A stretch of DNA of 64,000 nt from Orychophragmus violaceus (GCA_030180135.1 CM058232.1:73276016-73340015); one strand, 5' to 3'; counted from the stretch's first letter, positions 35,639-45,277 are shown. Numbers and translations: made by a program. The notes: generated by a model not told the origin, from the sequence alone.

Positions 35639-36279
35639 TGTAGGATTATGTTGGTTCATAGGTGTAATTATCAGATTACAACCTAACATAATCAACTAGG
35701 ATCTAGGTGATTTGCAGTTGAATCATAAACAGATCAGGATCATTACCTTGTGATTGCAGCGGATTGATCAAAGGAATATCGAGATCTGTAAGAGCTGATG
35801 ATAACCGGCTCCTCCTAGGTATCCACACTTTTACAAGCTACTGGATCAGGCTGCTAGACCAAAATTGGAACAACAGAGAGAGAGAGGACGGCCAGACCTA
35901 GAAAAATCGCAGACCAACCAGTCTAACTGGCGCCTCCTCTTCCCTTATATGGGCCCAAGTAATTAAACTAATGGCCTATTAGGCTTTTGGGCCCAAGACC
36001 CAAATCAGACAAAAGACTGTATTTTGTCTGGCCCAATTCTCTGTACAAATACAGTAAATGCCTTGCATCTTACCGTATTAATTCCATTTAACTTTCCCGT
36101 TAGCTATGGTGTGTGACCCTTTGGGATCATACAATACTGGTAATAAGTCTTAAACTTATATATCAAGAGCGGGCTCTAGCAAGTCATCGTGATCACCCAG
36201 TATTTATGACTTATGTCTGATCTCGACACTTATCATACTTTCTAGAGATAGTACATTAGATTTCAGGACATTCCCAACA
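35639..36279 (-). repeat. Copia D 5' LTR (right, 641 bp)
   Basis: TGTAGGATTATG...TTCCCAACA, followed by TSD GTCAC and the resumed copia C coding sequence. Confidence 0.95.
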
Positions 36280-36284
36280 GTCAC

Positions 36285-37665
36285 AATACAAAGCCACTGG
36301 CTCAGAAATACTAGGAACCACACCAAGTTCAGTGATGAACTTCTTGATCCAAACAGCCTCCTTTGCCGCTTCAGAAGCAGCGATGTACTCAGCTTCAGTC
36401 GTGGAATCTGCTACAGTGTCCTGTTTGGAACTCTTCCAGCTGACTGCACCGCCATTCAGACAGAAGACGTAACCAGATTGCGATCGGAAATCGTCTTTGT
36501 CCGTCTGAAAACTTGCGTCTGTGTAACCACTTACTACCAGCTCATCACTTCCTCCGTACACCAAGAATATATCCTTAGTATTTCTCAAATACTTCAGAAT
36601 GTTCTTGACGGCTGTCCAGTGAATTTCACCTAGATCAGATTGGTATCTACTCGTCATGCTTAAAGCACAAGCAATCTCTGGACGAGTACAGAGCATGGCA
36701 TACATGATGGATCCCAATGCCGAAGCATAAGGAATCCGACTCATGCGTTCTCGCTCAACATGTGTCGCAGGACACTGCTTCTTGCTGAGACTAATGCCAT
36801 AAGACATTGGTATGAAGCCCTTCTTGGAATCATGCATTCTGAACCTGTGTAAGACTTTATCGATATAAGTATCTTGACACAGTCCAATTAGCTTGTTTAA
36901 TCTATCTCTATAGATTCTTATTCCAAGAATATACGCGGCTTCTCCCATGTCTTTCATTGAAAAACAACTTCCGAGCCAAGCCTTAACAGACTGTAACAAC
37001 GGAACGTCATTTCCGAGAAGAAGTATGTCATCTACATACAATATGAGAAAGGCAATTGCGCTCCCACTAGTCTTCTTGTAAACACATGGTTCTTCTTCGT
37101 TCCTGATGAAGTCAAACTTTTTGACTGCTTCATCAAAACGAAGATTCCAACTCCGAGATGCTTGCTTCAATCCATAGATGGATCGATGAAGCTTGCATAC
37201 TTTCCTAGCAGCATTAGGATCGATGAAACCTTCGGGCTGTGTCATGTACACATCCTCTTCCAGAATTCCATTAAGGAAAGTTGTTTTCACGTCCATCTGC
37301 CAGATCTCATAATCATAATGAGCGGCTGTTGCTAGGAGAATCCGAATGGATTTAAGCATAGCGACAGGGGAATAAGTTTCTTCATAGTCAATACCATGAA
37401 TTTGTTTGAAACCTTTTCCACCAGCCTTGCTTTATATATCTGAATATTTCCATCCACATCAATTTTCTTCTTGAAAATCCATTTACACTCAATGGGTCTT
37501 GCACCATCGGGTAAATCAACCAAAGTCCATACTTGGTTCTGTGACATGGATCCCATTTCGGATTCAGCGGCTTTTAGCCACTTTTCGGAGTCAGGGCTCA
37601 TCATTGCTTCTTCAAAATTCGCGGGCTCGTCACTGTCAATGATCAACAAATCATGACAATTGTGG
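36285..37665 (-). pseudogene. Copia C pol fragment: RT and RNase H
   Basis: Long frame (37359 down to the copia D LTR) with RT segments WQMDVKTTFLNGILEEDVYM and YVDDILLLG, and RNase H with SGYTDASFQ and STTEAEYIAASEA. An upstream frame (37694-37332) adds the integrase-RT linker (CHDLLIIDSDEP, ECKWIFKKKIDVDG) and is joined through a frameshift near 37410 (EKVSNKF instead of KGFKQ). The 5' end is cut: at about 37665 the coding sequence changes directly into LTR, so gag, protease and integrase are gone. RT itself is well preserved (YVDD intact). Confidence 0.88.
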
Positions 37666-38338
37666 TTTCTAGCAGTTCTAATCAGGATTAGCAACCCTAG
37701 GTATAAATTCCAAGCCTAGGATCTAAGGTTCATATAATTGAATCTGCCAGATCTCGAGATTACCTGGTTATTTGCAGCGGAAGTTTTGCAAGTAGTCGAG
37801 ATCACGAAGCACCTCAAACGCTGTGCCTCTACTGGTATCCACACGCACACAAACTGAACAGGAGGGATGCTAGTGCCTATAGAGATCATATCTCTCAAGA
37901 GGTTTCTATTTCTCTTTTGGTGGCTGTGAATTAGGTTAAGTTCGAGTTTAGGTCGACCATATATCTTATATATGTCGACTTAAACCACAACGGAATTAAC
38001 CAACGATTAAACTGAATTAATCTGGTAATCCGCGAGTTGTGTCGACCGACACACTCTTTGTGTCGATCGACACTGCCCCAGAATATTGATATCGAATGCA
38101 TATCAAATATGCATTCACTAGATCATTACATTAATGATCAACCTCGTCTTTAACGTCCAGTTTGCTTAGGTGTGTGACCCTGTAGGATCATATAACACTA
38201 GCAATGAGTTCTCAACTCATTGATCATAAGTGTCTTCTAGCAAAGCGTTATGACTACCTAGTATCATGTGATTGTCTCATCTCGACAATACGACTTTCAC
38301 TTAGAGTAAGTACAATAGATTTCAGGACATTCCCAACA
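37666..38338 (-). repeat. Copia C right (5') LTR
   Basis: Matches the two pieces of the left LTR with about ten differences. It lacks the first few bases (joins at TTTCTAGCAG) and has palindrome GTGTCGATCGACAC at 38060-38073 plus the near-palindrome GTGTCGACCGACAC just before it. Confidence 0.88.
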
Positions 38339-38446
38339 GTTGTCATATGTTCCGTCGGTCGCCAACGGGTGATCCGTTATGTTTCCGTCAGTGCACATAT
38401 CTTTGGATCCGCTAATCGGTAGTTTTTAAGTGTAAGAAACTTCTAT

Positions 38447-38464
38447 TCCCCACAGACGGCGCCA
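38447..38464 (-). other. G2 primer-binding site
   Basis: Minus strand reads TGGCGCCGTCTGTGGGGA, identical over 18 nt to the G3 site at 48411-48428. It resembles the complement of the tRNA-Asp 3' end, the primer class used by Tat/Athila elements, with a few mismatches. Confidence 0.85.
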
Positions 38465-38467
38465 AAC

Positions 38468-39592
38468 TGTGAGAGTTAAAATCCGCACTGTCAAAATTTA
38501 TAAAGCTAAACTTTTAGGGGACAAAAATCTCAAAAGTAAACACACCGAAATAGGAACCCGAAGGATATTTTATTGATAATAGATCGTAAAAGAGAGTACA
38601 AAGAACAATAAAAGGCTGAAAGAAAGTTCTAAGTTTTAATTCTAGATGCTAGGATTTTTCGAGATGCTTGGGTCGTAGGAAGTCCATCTCCTTATATAGC
38701 TGCGGCAAGTCGGCTTCGAGGATCTTCGTCCGCAAGATATCCAGAAATTTTACTGTTATCGACATCTTCCATTTCTGTTAAGATTTACTTTTTCAGCTCG
38801 GATTTTCCTCTTCTTCTCGGAGATATTCTCTTCTTCACTTCTTCGGGTTTCTCTTCTTATTTTGGCGATTATCTTACCGCGTCTTAACCTATTTTTCCGA
38901 ATAGGCCAAAAACAGATGATCAGAGTCCGTTTGAGCGTAGACTTCTTGATTCTGCCTAAAGTCTCGGAAATACGAGTTTCTTGGGTTGGGCCTGAACTCG
39001 TATCTTGTATGACTTTATACGTTGATGTTCCGAAGATGGGTTGCGGCTAGTTGCGCATCCGGAGAAAAAGATATCGGCAAATGTTCGAACGTATGATATA
39101 AGTGTAATATCCGTTCGGAAAGTTTGAGAAGTAAATCAACCTCGGAATTTTCCAAGGAATGCATTCAGCTAGGAACTTCCAAAGGAATGGATTGTGCTCG
39201 GAAAGGAGATGGGATATGTTTGGATCCGAGCTTGTTTAACTAGAAAAGGAGCTGGTTCAGCTCGGAATGTCCGAGCTGGTTTAGCTCGGATCCGAGCTTG
39301 TTCAGCTCGAAAGTTCCGAGCTAGTTTAGCCCAGATCCGAGGCTGTTCAGCTCGAAATTATCTTGTTCGGATGTTTGGTTGAATAGTTTTATCCGTTTCG
39401 TATGAAATGTTATCCGTTTGAAGCTTTTCGTATAAAATATTATTCATACGAAACGTCATCGATACGAAGTGTTTCTTATAAAATATTAATCACACGAAGC
39501 TTCGCTCTTACGAAACGTGATAAATATCCGTGTCCGATTGCTTAACTATGCTTTTCGGCTATTATTTTCACCGGGGGGATTTTGCCCCAACA
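38468..39592 (-). repeat. G2 5' LTR (right copy, 1125 bp)
   Basis: TGTGAGAGTTAAA...CCCCAACA, three nucleotides from the primer-binding site and followed by TSD GTCGT. Contains AGCTCGGAA/GAGCTGGTT repeats at about 39230-39360. Confidence 0.9.
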
Positions 39593-39597
39593 GTCGT

Positions 39598-39895
39598 CTT
39601 GATCCGCTGAGTTCCCAAAAATCATGTCTTCGATCTTCCACAAGGTTCCCATAAACACAGGTTACAAAAACTTTGATCTCTCCACTGACAAAACTGATAT
39701 CAATAAGATTCTTATTGGCAAAAAAACTTGGACTCATTTCTCCATAGATGAGATTTTGTACTCTTTAATATTTTCATGGATGACCTCGTTATATTATCTA
39801 TCATTGTAACTGGACTTCATGGATTGATATATCTTGGAAATAGATACTAATTAAGATATATAGTTGGAAATCTGAAACAGTTGTGTTGTTTTATA
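39598..39895 (-). pseudogene. LINE-1 fragment: endonuclease, N-terminal part
   Basis: The minus-strand frame around 39737-39598 reads FANKNLIDISFVSGEIKVF then VTCVYGNLVEDRRHDFWEL, the segment that precedes the GDFN block found at 6593-6884. The left boundary is the G2 TSD. The 5' side fades out near 39830-39895, so the LINE is truncated or diverged there. Confidence 0.8.
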
Positions 39896-40193
39896 CTACC
39901 ACCCTCTGTTTCTAGAAAAAAATGATTTTCCAGATTTTATTTTTGTTCCATAAAGATTGATGTTTTATATTTTCTATATTGTTTATTAATTAATTTTGAT
40001 GAATTGCAAACTTCAAGAAATATAATTAAATTTATTGAATTGTTATTGGTTGAAAATTTTAGGAAATTGTAAATAACAAAAAGATGCATTTATAAACATA
40101 TTTTAATTTTTTAATATGTGTGAAAATTTTAAATAATGATTCCTGGCATTGGTTTCCTGGCATTTTAAAACATCAATCATATAGAAAATAAAT
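39896..40193. mobile_element. MITE-like repeat (Stowaway/Tourist style), interrupted by LINE-2
   Basis: Begins CTACCACCCTCTGTTTCTAG, the CTCCCTC(C/T)GTTTC type of end typical of plant MITEs. It contains an internal inverted repeat: GATTGATGTTTTATATTTTC (39956 onward) against TTTTAAAACATCAATCATAT (about 40165-40184). The other terminus would lie beyond LINE-2, at about 41772-41805, but is only weakly matched. A short direct duplication (AATAATGATTCCTGGCATTGG) occurs at about 40132 and 40199. Confidence 0.45.
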
Positions 40194-40207
40194 AGCTAAA
40201 TAATGAT

Positions 40208-41758
40208 TCCTGGCATTGGTTTTCGTGCTTTCAGGGATACTAATACAATATTTATGACAAAAAAAATTATGGAGGCTAATTGAAAAGCCAGATATTTTAT
40301 TTTCAAAAAAATTCAAGGGAAGATATTTTTGGAATACGGATCCTTTAGATCCGATAAGATCTTACTCCCCACCTTTTGGATCGAAGAGTATTATATTGGC
40401 TAGATCTCTGGTTAATAAAGGACTTATCAAGAGGGTGGGAACATGTGCATCCATATCAATATGGAATGATCCTTGGATGCCAGCTTATCGCCCGAGACCA
40501 GTAAAACAAAAACAAAACACATCAAGTGCATTACTTACAGTGGACCAATTGATAGATCATCAACATCAGATTTGGAATAAAGAGTTAATCGGGAGGGTTG
40601 TCGAACCTGAGGATGCAATTTTAATTGAGAGCATTATGTTCAGTCGTCTTAATCGGCCGGCCTCGTTGGGATGACATTACACAAAATCTGGAAAATATAC
40701 GGTCAAATCTGGCTATAATACGGAGAGAGACATGACGGATGCTGGAGAACGACCACCTGTGTGGGGACCAAATATTAAACCCCTACAAGCATTTTTGTGG
40801 AAGATAAAATGTTCCCCTAAGATACGGCATTTTATATGGCAAGCAATTTCTGGCTGTTTATCGGTAACCAAGAATCTCAACACAAGAGGTATTAAGTGTG
40901 ATACATGATGTGTGCGTTGTGGAATGGAAGAAACAATAAATCATGTCTTGTTTCAATGTTCACCAGCTAGACAGGTTTGGGCACTTTCCCAAATTCCAAC
41001 AAATCCGGACTTATTCCCATCGGAGTCTTTATTCACAAATTTGGATTATCTCTTCTGGAGAATACCATCAGATATACACAAAGAAAGCTATCCATGGATT
41101 TTATGGTATATTCGGAAGAGCAAGAATGATATGGTATATAGTCAGATTGATAGGAGTCCTCCGGACACAGTCAAAATAGCAGAAACATAATCAAGTTTAT
41201 TGGAAGAAGCTCAAATGCTTGCAGTTACAGAATCTGGGACAGAGTCTATTGGTTTAAGGTCAATGGGAAGTGAGTTAGTCTACTCTGGTCAATGGTGTTT
41301 CGTGGATGCCTCTTGGAAAGAGGGGGCGATGTCTATATGTCAGGGATGGTATACTTGTTATGAAGGCGGAATAAATGTTATGATGGGAGCAAGAAATGTC
41401 AGACAAAGTCAGACTCCACTTCATGCGGAATTCGAAACACTAATATGGGCTATGGAATGTCTGAAGACTTTACAGCAACCTCATATCACATTTGCAACTG
41501 ACTGTTTAAACCTGGTTAAGATTGTGTCGAAATCAGAAGAATGGTCTGTCTTCATAGGACACATCGAAGAGTTTGATCTAAGGAAGGGATTCAACTTTCA
41601 AGATCAAACACATATCTCGCGCAAAAAAAAATTGACAGCAGATGGGCTAGCATGAAATGCACGTCTCAGACAGTCATGAAGCTTTCATGTTGGACAAGAG
41701 TCACCATCATGAACAATAGATAGCTAGGTTTCTTTTGATTATTGTTGTAAAAAAAAAA
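40208..41758 (+). mobile_element. LINE-2: 5'-truncated L1 copy with poly(A) and TSD
   Basis: Flanked by the 14-bp duplication AGCTAAATAATGAT (40194-40207 and 41758-41771) and ending in a 10-nt poly(A) (41749-41758). Only the C-terminal part of ORF2 is present, as expected from target-primed reverse transcription that stopped early. Confidence 0.88.
40300..41655 (+). pseudogene. LINE-2 ORF2 C-terminus: zinc-binding RT-associated region and RNase H
   Basis: Pieces in order: KFKGRYFWNTDPLDPIR (40309 on) and SISIWNDPWMPAYRPRP, a region found C-terminal to RT in plant LINEs; then FLWKIKCSPKIRHFIWQA and CVRCGMEETINHVLFQC (zf-RVT type, about 40795-40965); then an RNase H-like domain with FVDASW, HAEFETLIWAM and FATDCLNLV (41302-41510), where the acidic residues of this fold are kept. 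Stops or frameshifts near 40670, 40908 and 41190 separate the parts. RT itself is absent, so this copy cannot move by itself. Confidence 0.85.
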
Positions 41759-41815
41759 GCTAAATAATGATGCCTTTGAAAGACATCTATTTATTATTTT
41801 GGAGTGGATAAACTT

Positions 41816-42619
41816 TTTTTTTTGTCGACAATAATTTTATATTAAGTCGGCCCAATCGGCATATTTCCAGGAGTACAAAGGAGCAGAATCTAGTGAATTA
41901 CAAGCACGAGGCCCAACATGGCCCAATTTCAAAACCGAAAACATTTGATGGATAAGCTCTGACGTCACCCGGGAAACGTGGTCTGCCACGCGTCAACTCC
42001 AAATGTTCTAGAGCATGCAATCCACCGCCGAAAGGTTCTGGTGTCGGTGCTTCACCGCTGCGCCAAGTTCCCCCCGCGGACCAAACTCCACTAATCCATC
42101 GGAGACCATAGCATCGAAAAGGATATCCTTGACAGACTTCACAAACGGTCGCTGATTCATGCACTTCATTGCTGCAAAATACAGATTGGATTGCTTCGCA
42201 GGCGATTGAAGAACCGTCAGACCCAGTCAACTCGATTGGGCGTCGGACCAACTGACTTTAAGTGCTCAGCCAAGCGTGTGGAGAGAGAAGGAGCTCGTCA
42301 ATGGCTTCGATGGTAAAGCACAGTGGAGTCAATCGGAAAACGGACAAAGTCCAGAAAAAAAAAAAAAACTGATCCCCATCGCGTTGAAGATGAAAGTCAG
42401 AAGGAATTTTGCCAGAAAAAAAATCGACCGAAATCGAAGCAAAAGGCAGTTGAGAAACCGCAGTTACAGGGCCAAAAGTAACCCGAGCCACCGACGACAA
42501 GAACGTCGCCGGTGGTCGGAAACGAGAGTCGGCGAATTTGTGAACCTAGAGAGAAGTCAGAGAGGTTGAAGAAAGAGAGAGGTTTTTCTCGGAGTGGTTA
42601 TCAACTTTTTTTTTTGTCA
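41816..42619 (-). mobile_element. Small LINE-derived or SINE-like retroposon
   Basis: Flanked by TGGATAAACTT (41805-41815 and 42620-42630). The left end is poly-T (poly-A on the minus strand), so the element is on the minus strand. Its 5' half resembles a LINE 5' leader with CTCTCTC tracts and GCCGGTGG-type repeats, and a short frame near 42300 could be the start of ORF1. Its 3' end (GCCGACTTAATATAAAATTA then TTGTCGAC and A-run) resembles a LINE tail. A second T-tract (about 42605-42616) occurs at the right end. Best read as an internally deleted LINE; not certain. Confidence 0.5.
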
Positions 42620-42630
42620 TGGATAAACTT

Positions 42631-43288
42631 ACTAACGTCAGATGATTTTTTAATGATTTTCTATTTGATTTATCAACCTCTCGAAACGCAAGATCGTATT
42701 TTATATTCTGCACTCGGAACGCAAGATTATATTATATTGTCGGTGGCTCGGCACCAAGGAAGCATGTCATGATAATTTTACATATATTCACCATGTGGGA
42801 ACATATATTATAACATTAAATTTACGAAACGTAGGAAGCAATATGTTATTAAATTCATTGATCCTTGACCGACGCAAAAATAATTCACACATAATTATGA
42901 AGTGGATCAATGCTGTTTAATTTATAAGACTCATTGACTAAAGCTAACCCCCCCCCCCCCCCCCCCCCCCCCCAAAAAAGATAAAGAATATTACACCTAT
43001 AGCCAACCAGCTACAAAAGAATCAATAATCTAATCCAAATATGAAAATCAGAACACCTATTCAGCAATATGAATTGCAGATTTATGCGCTTATTTAACCA
43101 CAATTTTTTCAGCTATAGAATTCAGAGAGTGTAAGATCTGAGTAAATGTCAGTTCTACAGCTTATGTTTTGACACAATAATGTATGTTAGCCAATATAAT
43201 AAAATAATATAAAGTAAACTACTAATGAAACTATCAAAGTTAGTAAATTACCAGGAGGATATACTAGGTGTGTGAATAAAAGTTATTA
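42631..43288. other. AT-rich intergenic DNA with poly-C tract
   Basis: No gene or element boundary seen apart from the 26-nt C run at 42948-42973. The phrase GGAACGCAAGAT/GAAACGCAAGAT occurs twice near 42675 and 42716. Confidence 0.5.
42948..42973. repeat. Poly-C homopolymer (26 nt)
   Basis: Uninterrupted C run followed by AAAAAAG. Very long for a plant genome; true length may be uncertain because such runs assemble poorly. Confidence 0.9.
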
Positions 43289-44008
43289 CATATAAGTGGT
43301 ATTATATTCGCAAACCTAATCCTAATTGTTTTTATTATCTTCTTCTTATCCTTGCCATTTTTATAATCCAGTATTATTCCTCACGTGGTTTACCATTTTC
43401 ACTCGCTTTTATTACTTTTTATATGAAAACTTGAATTATATATAAAGCAAATAACAGTATAGACTGTACTGAAAACAAAGAAAAAACGATATATTAAGTT
43501 TCATAATTGTTGTAATTGTGGCGGCACCCGGCTTATAAAGGTTTATTCAAGGTCTATGAGGCCATAGGATCCGTACTTCATAACATTGCCAATAATATTA
43601 CCATTCACTGCATTGTTTTTTATTATTGGACTATGAGCACATCCGGTCATGGACCCGACCGGGCGACACTCATCACTGGAAGGTAAGGAAGCACTTGCTA
43701 TAATAAAATGGAACCTTGACAAGTTGATATACCATTACAATGTTTAATGGTATGATACATTTTAACTAATCATTGTATATTTTGTATGTTTTCTATGTTT
43801 GTATGTTTTCTATTTTGACTTGAAAAAAAACGTGATAACAGTTTAATAATTATTTTAATCAACATCAACATATATAGTAAACAGTGAAATGTGAAGAGAG
43901 CCGGTAGTTGTTGAGAAAAAGAAAGTAATGGTCCCTCCTCCGCTATAAATTCACCTTCGGTTTCTCTCCTTCTCTCAGCTCAAACTCAGACTCCAATTTT
44001 CTGCATTT
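43289..44008 (+). repeat. Upstream copy of duplicated promoter (truncated)
   Basis: Homologous to 44539-45262 at an offset of about 1250 bp, from TATAAGTGGT through GCGGCACCCGGCTTAT to CAAACTCAGACTCC. It contains TATAAAT at 43944-43950 but diverges just before the position of the gene's ATG, so it is a promoter without a gene. Confidence 0.85.
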
Positions 44009-44538
44009 AATATAAACCAAATATTTGTTCCAAATAGAATGAACTTCACATTTTATCTATATGAAGTCCAATCAATATTAACACAAGTAGATTAGTATTA
44101 ATTCTACAATAAAAAAAATTATGCATTATGAGTTAATAAAATTTATGATTAAAATATAACATTCAAAGTATTAATTATAAAATCAGATATAAAAACAAAT
44201 TTAGATTTAAAGGAAATTTGAATATTGTAAAAATAATCGAAACCAAAAAGAAAAAAAAAATCCATAAGCAAAAAACAACAAACATTAAAATTCAAATCAA
44301 ATATCTACACCATAACATTTAAACATTTTACATCTACACAAAACAATAGAGTCTTTAAAATGTGTAATATAAAGTTTAAATTTATAATTAAAAAACATAT
44401 GAGCTCAGCTAAAACACTAGTATTATTTAATTTTTAAACCAAAAAAATGTTTAAAAATACTGTTAGGACCAAATTGGATGTCAAGCGAATTAATTAAAGA
44501 TTAAACGTGGATTATATTGCAGAATTTTTTTATAACTG
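44009..44538. other. AT-rich spacer between promoter copies
   Basis: No coding frame or recognisable repeat. It is very A/T-rich, with A-runs near 44240-44260. Confidence 0.5.
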
Positions 44539-45262
44539 CATATAAGTGGTAGTATATTGGCAAACCTAATCCTAATTATTTTATTATCTTCTTCTTATCC
44601 TTGCGACTTCTAAAATCCGGTATTATTTCTCAATTTGTTTGCCATTTTTTATTCGTTTTTTTTTTTACTTTTTATATCAAAACTTTAATTATATATACAG
44701 CAAATAAAAGTATAGTTTGAACTGAAAAGAAAGGAAAATACAATATTTTAAGTTTCATAATTGTGATCAATGTGGCGGCACCCGGCTTATGAACGTTTAG
44801 TCAAGGTCTAGGGGACCATGGGATCCGGGTTTTATAACATTGCCAATAATATTATCATTCAGATAGTTAATTATTACTGGACTATGAACAATGAACATAT
44901 TTCACTCTCCCGTCATGACCCGACCGGGCGACCCTCATCATTGGAAGGTAGTGAAGCACTTGCGTTAATAAAATGGAACCTTGACAAGTTGACATACCAA
45001 AAAAATGTTAAATGCTATGATACATTTTAATTAATCATTGTATATTTTGTATGTTTTCTATCTTTACTTGAAAAAAACGTGATCAACAGTTTAATAACCA
45101 TTTCAATCAACATCAACATATATATAGTAAACAGTAAAATGTGAAGAGAGCCAATAGTTGTCGAGAAAAAGAAAGTAATGGTCCCTCCTTCTCAGCTATA
45201 AATTAACCTTCCGTTTCTATCCTTCTCTCAACTCAAACTCAGACTCCAAATTTCTGCGTTTT
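44539..45262 (+). promoter_or_regulatory. Promoter region of the glutamine amidotransferase-like gene (downstream copy)
   Basis: The part of the tandem duplication that leads into the gene. Shared blocks with the upstream copy include GGCGGCACCCGGCTTAT, GACCCGACCGGGCGAC and TGGTCCCTCCT just before the TATA box. These blocks stayed similar while the spacer did not. Confidence 0.7.
45197..45203 (+). promoter_or_regulatory. Probable TATA box
   Basis: TATAAAT, 81 nt before the ATG at 45278 (start to start). A transcription start about 30 nt downstream would give a 5' UTR of about 50 nt with CTCTCAACTCAAACTC. The same box sits at 43944 in the duplicated copy. Confidence 0.65.
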
Positions 45263-45277
45263 AAGGTCACATAAAAG

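Larger units (their letters stand above)
29389..36279 (-). mobile_element. Copia element D, non-autonomous, recent insertion
   Basis: Two 641-bp LTRs (TGTAGGATTATGTTGG...TTCCCAACA) with about three differences, TSD GTCAC (29384-29388 and 36280-36284), tRNA-iMet primer-binding site and a long leader. Gag is open for 292 codons but its normal start codon is changed, and pol is decayed. It shares pol lesions with copia B. Its LTR is the same family as copia F (62409 onward) in the opposite orientation. Confidence 0.92.
20643..38338 (-). mobile_element. Copia element C, truncated, host of copia B and D
   Basis: A Ty1/copia element on the minus strand. Left LTR in two pieces (20643-20950 and 27972-28344, split by copia B), 3' untranslated region, RNase H and RT (28345-29388 and 36285-37665, split by copia D), then a right LTR (about 37666-38338). 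Gag, protease, integrase, leader and primer-binding site are all missing: RT-proximal coding sequence abuts the right LTR directly. The outer flanks share GTTGTCATATGTT (20623-20635 and 38339-38351), longer than a copia TSD and not immediately adjacent on the left side. The LTR copies differ at about ten positions, so this is older than B, D and E. Confidence 0.82.
6890..39592 (-). mobile_element. Gypsy element G2: large non-coding Tat-like LTR element, host of copia A-D
   Basis: LTRs TGTGAGAG...CCAACA at 6890-8033 and 38468-39592, flanked by TSD GTCGT (6885-6889 and 39593-39597). The primer-binding site at 38447-38464 reads, on the minus strand, TGGCGCCGTCTGTGGGGA, identical to that of Tat element G3, so the element is on the minus strand. 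After subtracting copia A and copia C with its nested elements, the internal DNA is about 6.3 kb (8034-11309, 17757-20642 and 38339-38467). I found no gag, protease, RT or integrase motif in it. It looks like a large non-autonomous derivative (LARD-like) that borrows proteins of a Tat element. The LTRs differ in length and at many positions. Confidence 0.85.

Noticed and set aside
42276..42569. 97-codon basic open frame
   Set aside because: Lies antisense to the LINE-derived retroposon, in its purine-rich leader complement; no motif.
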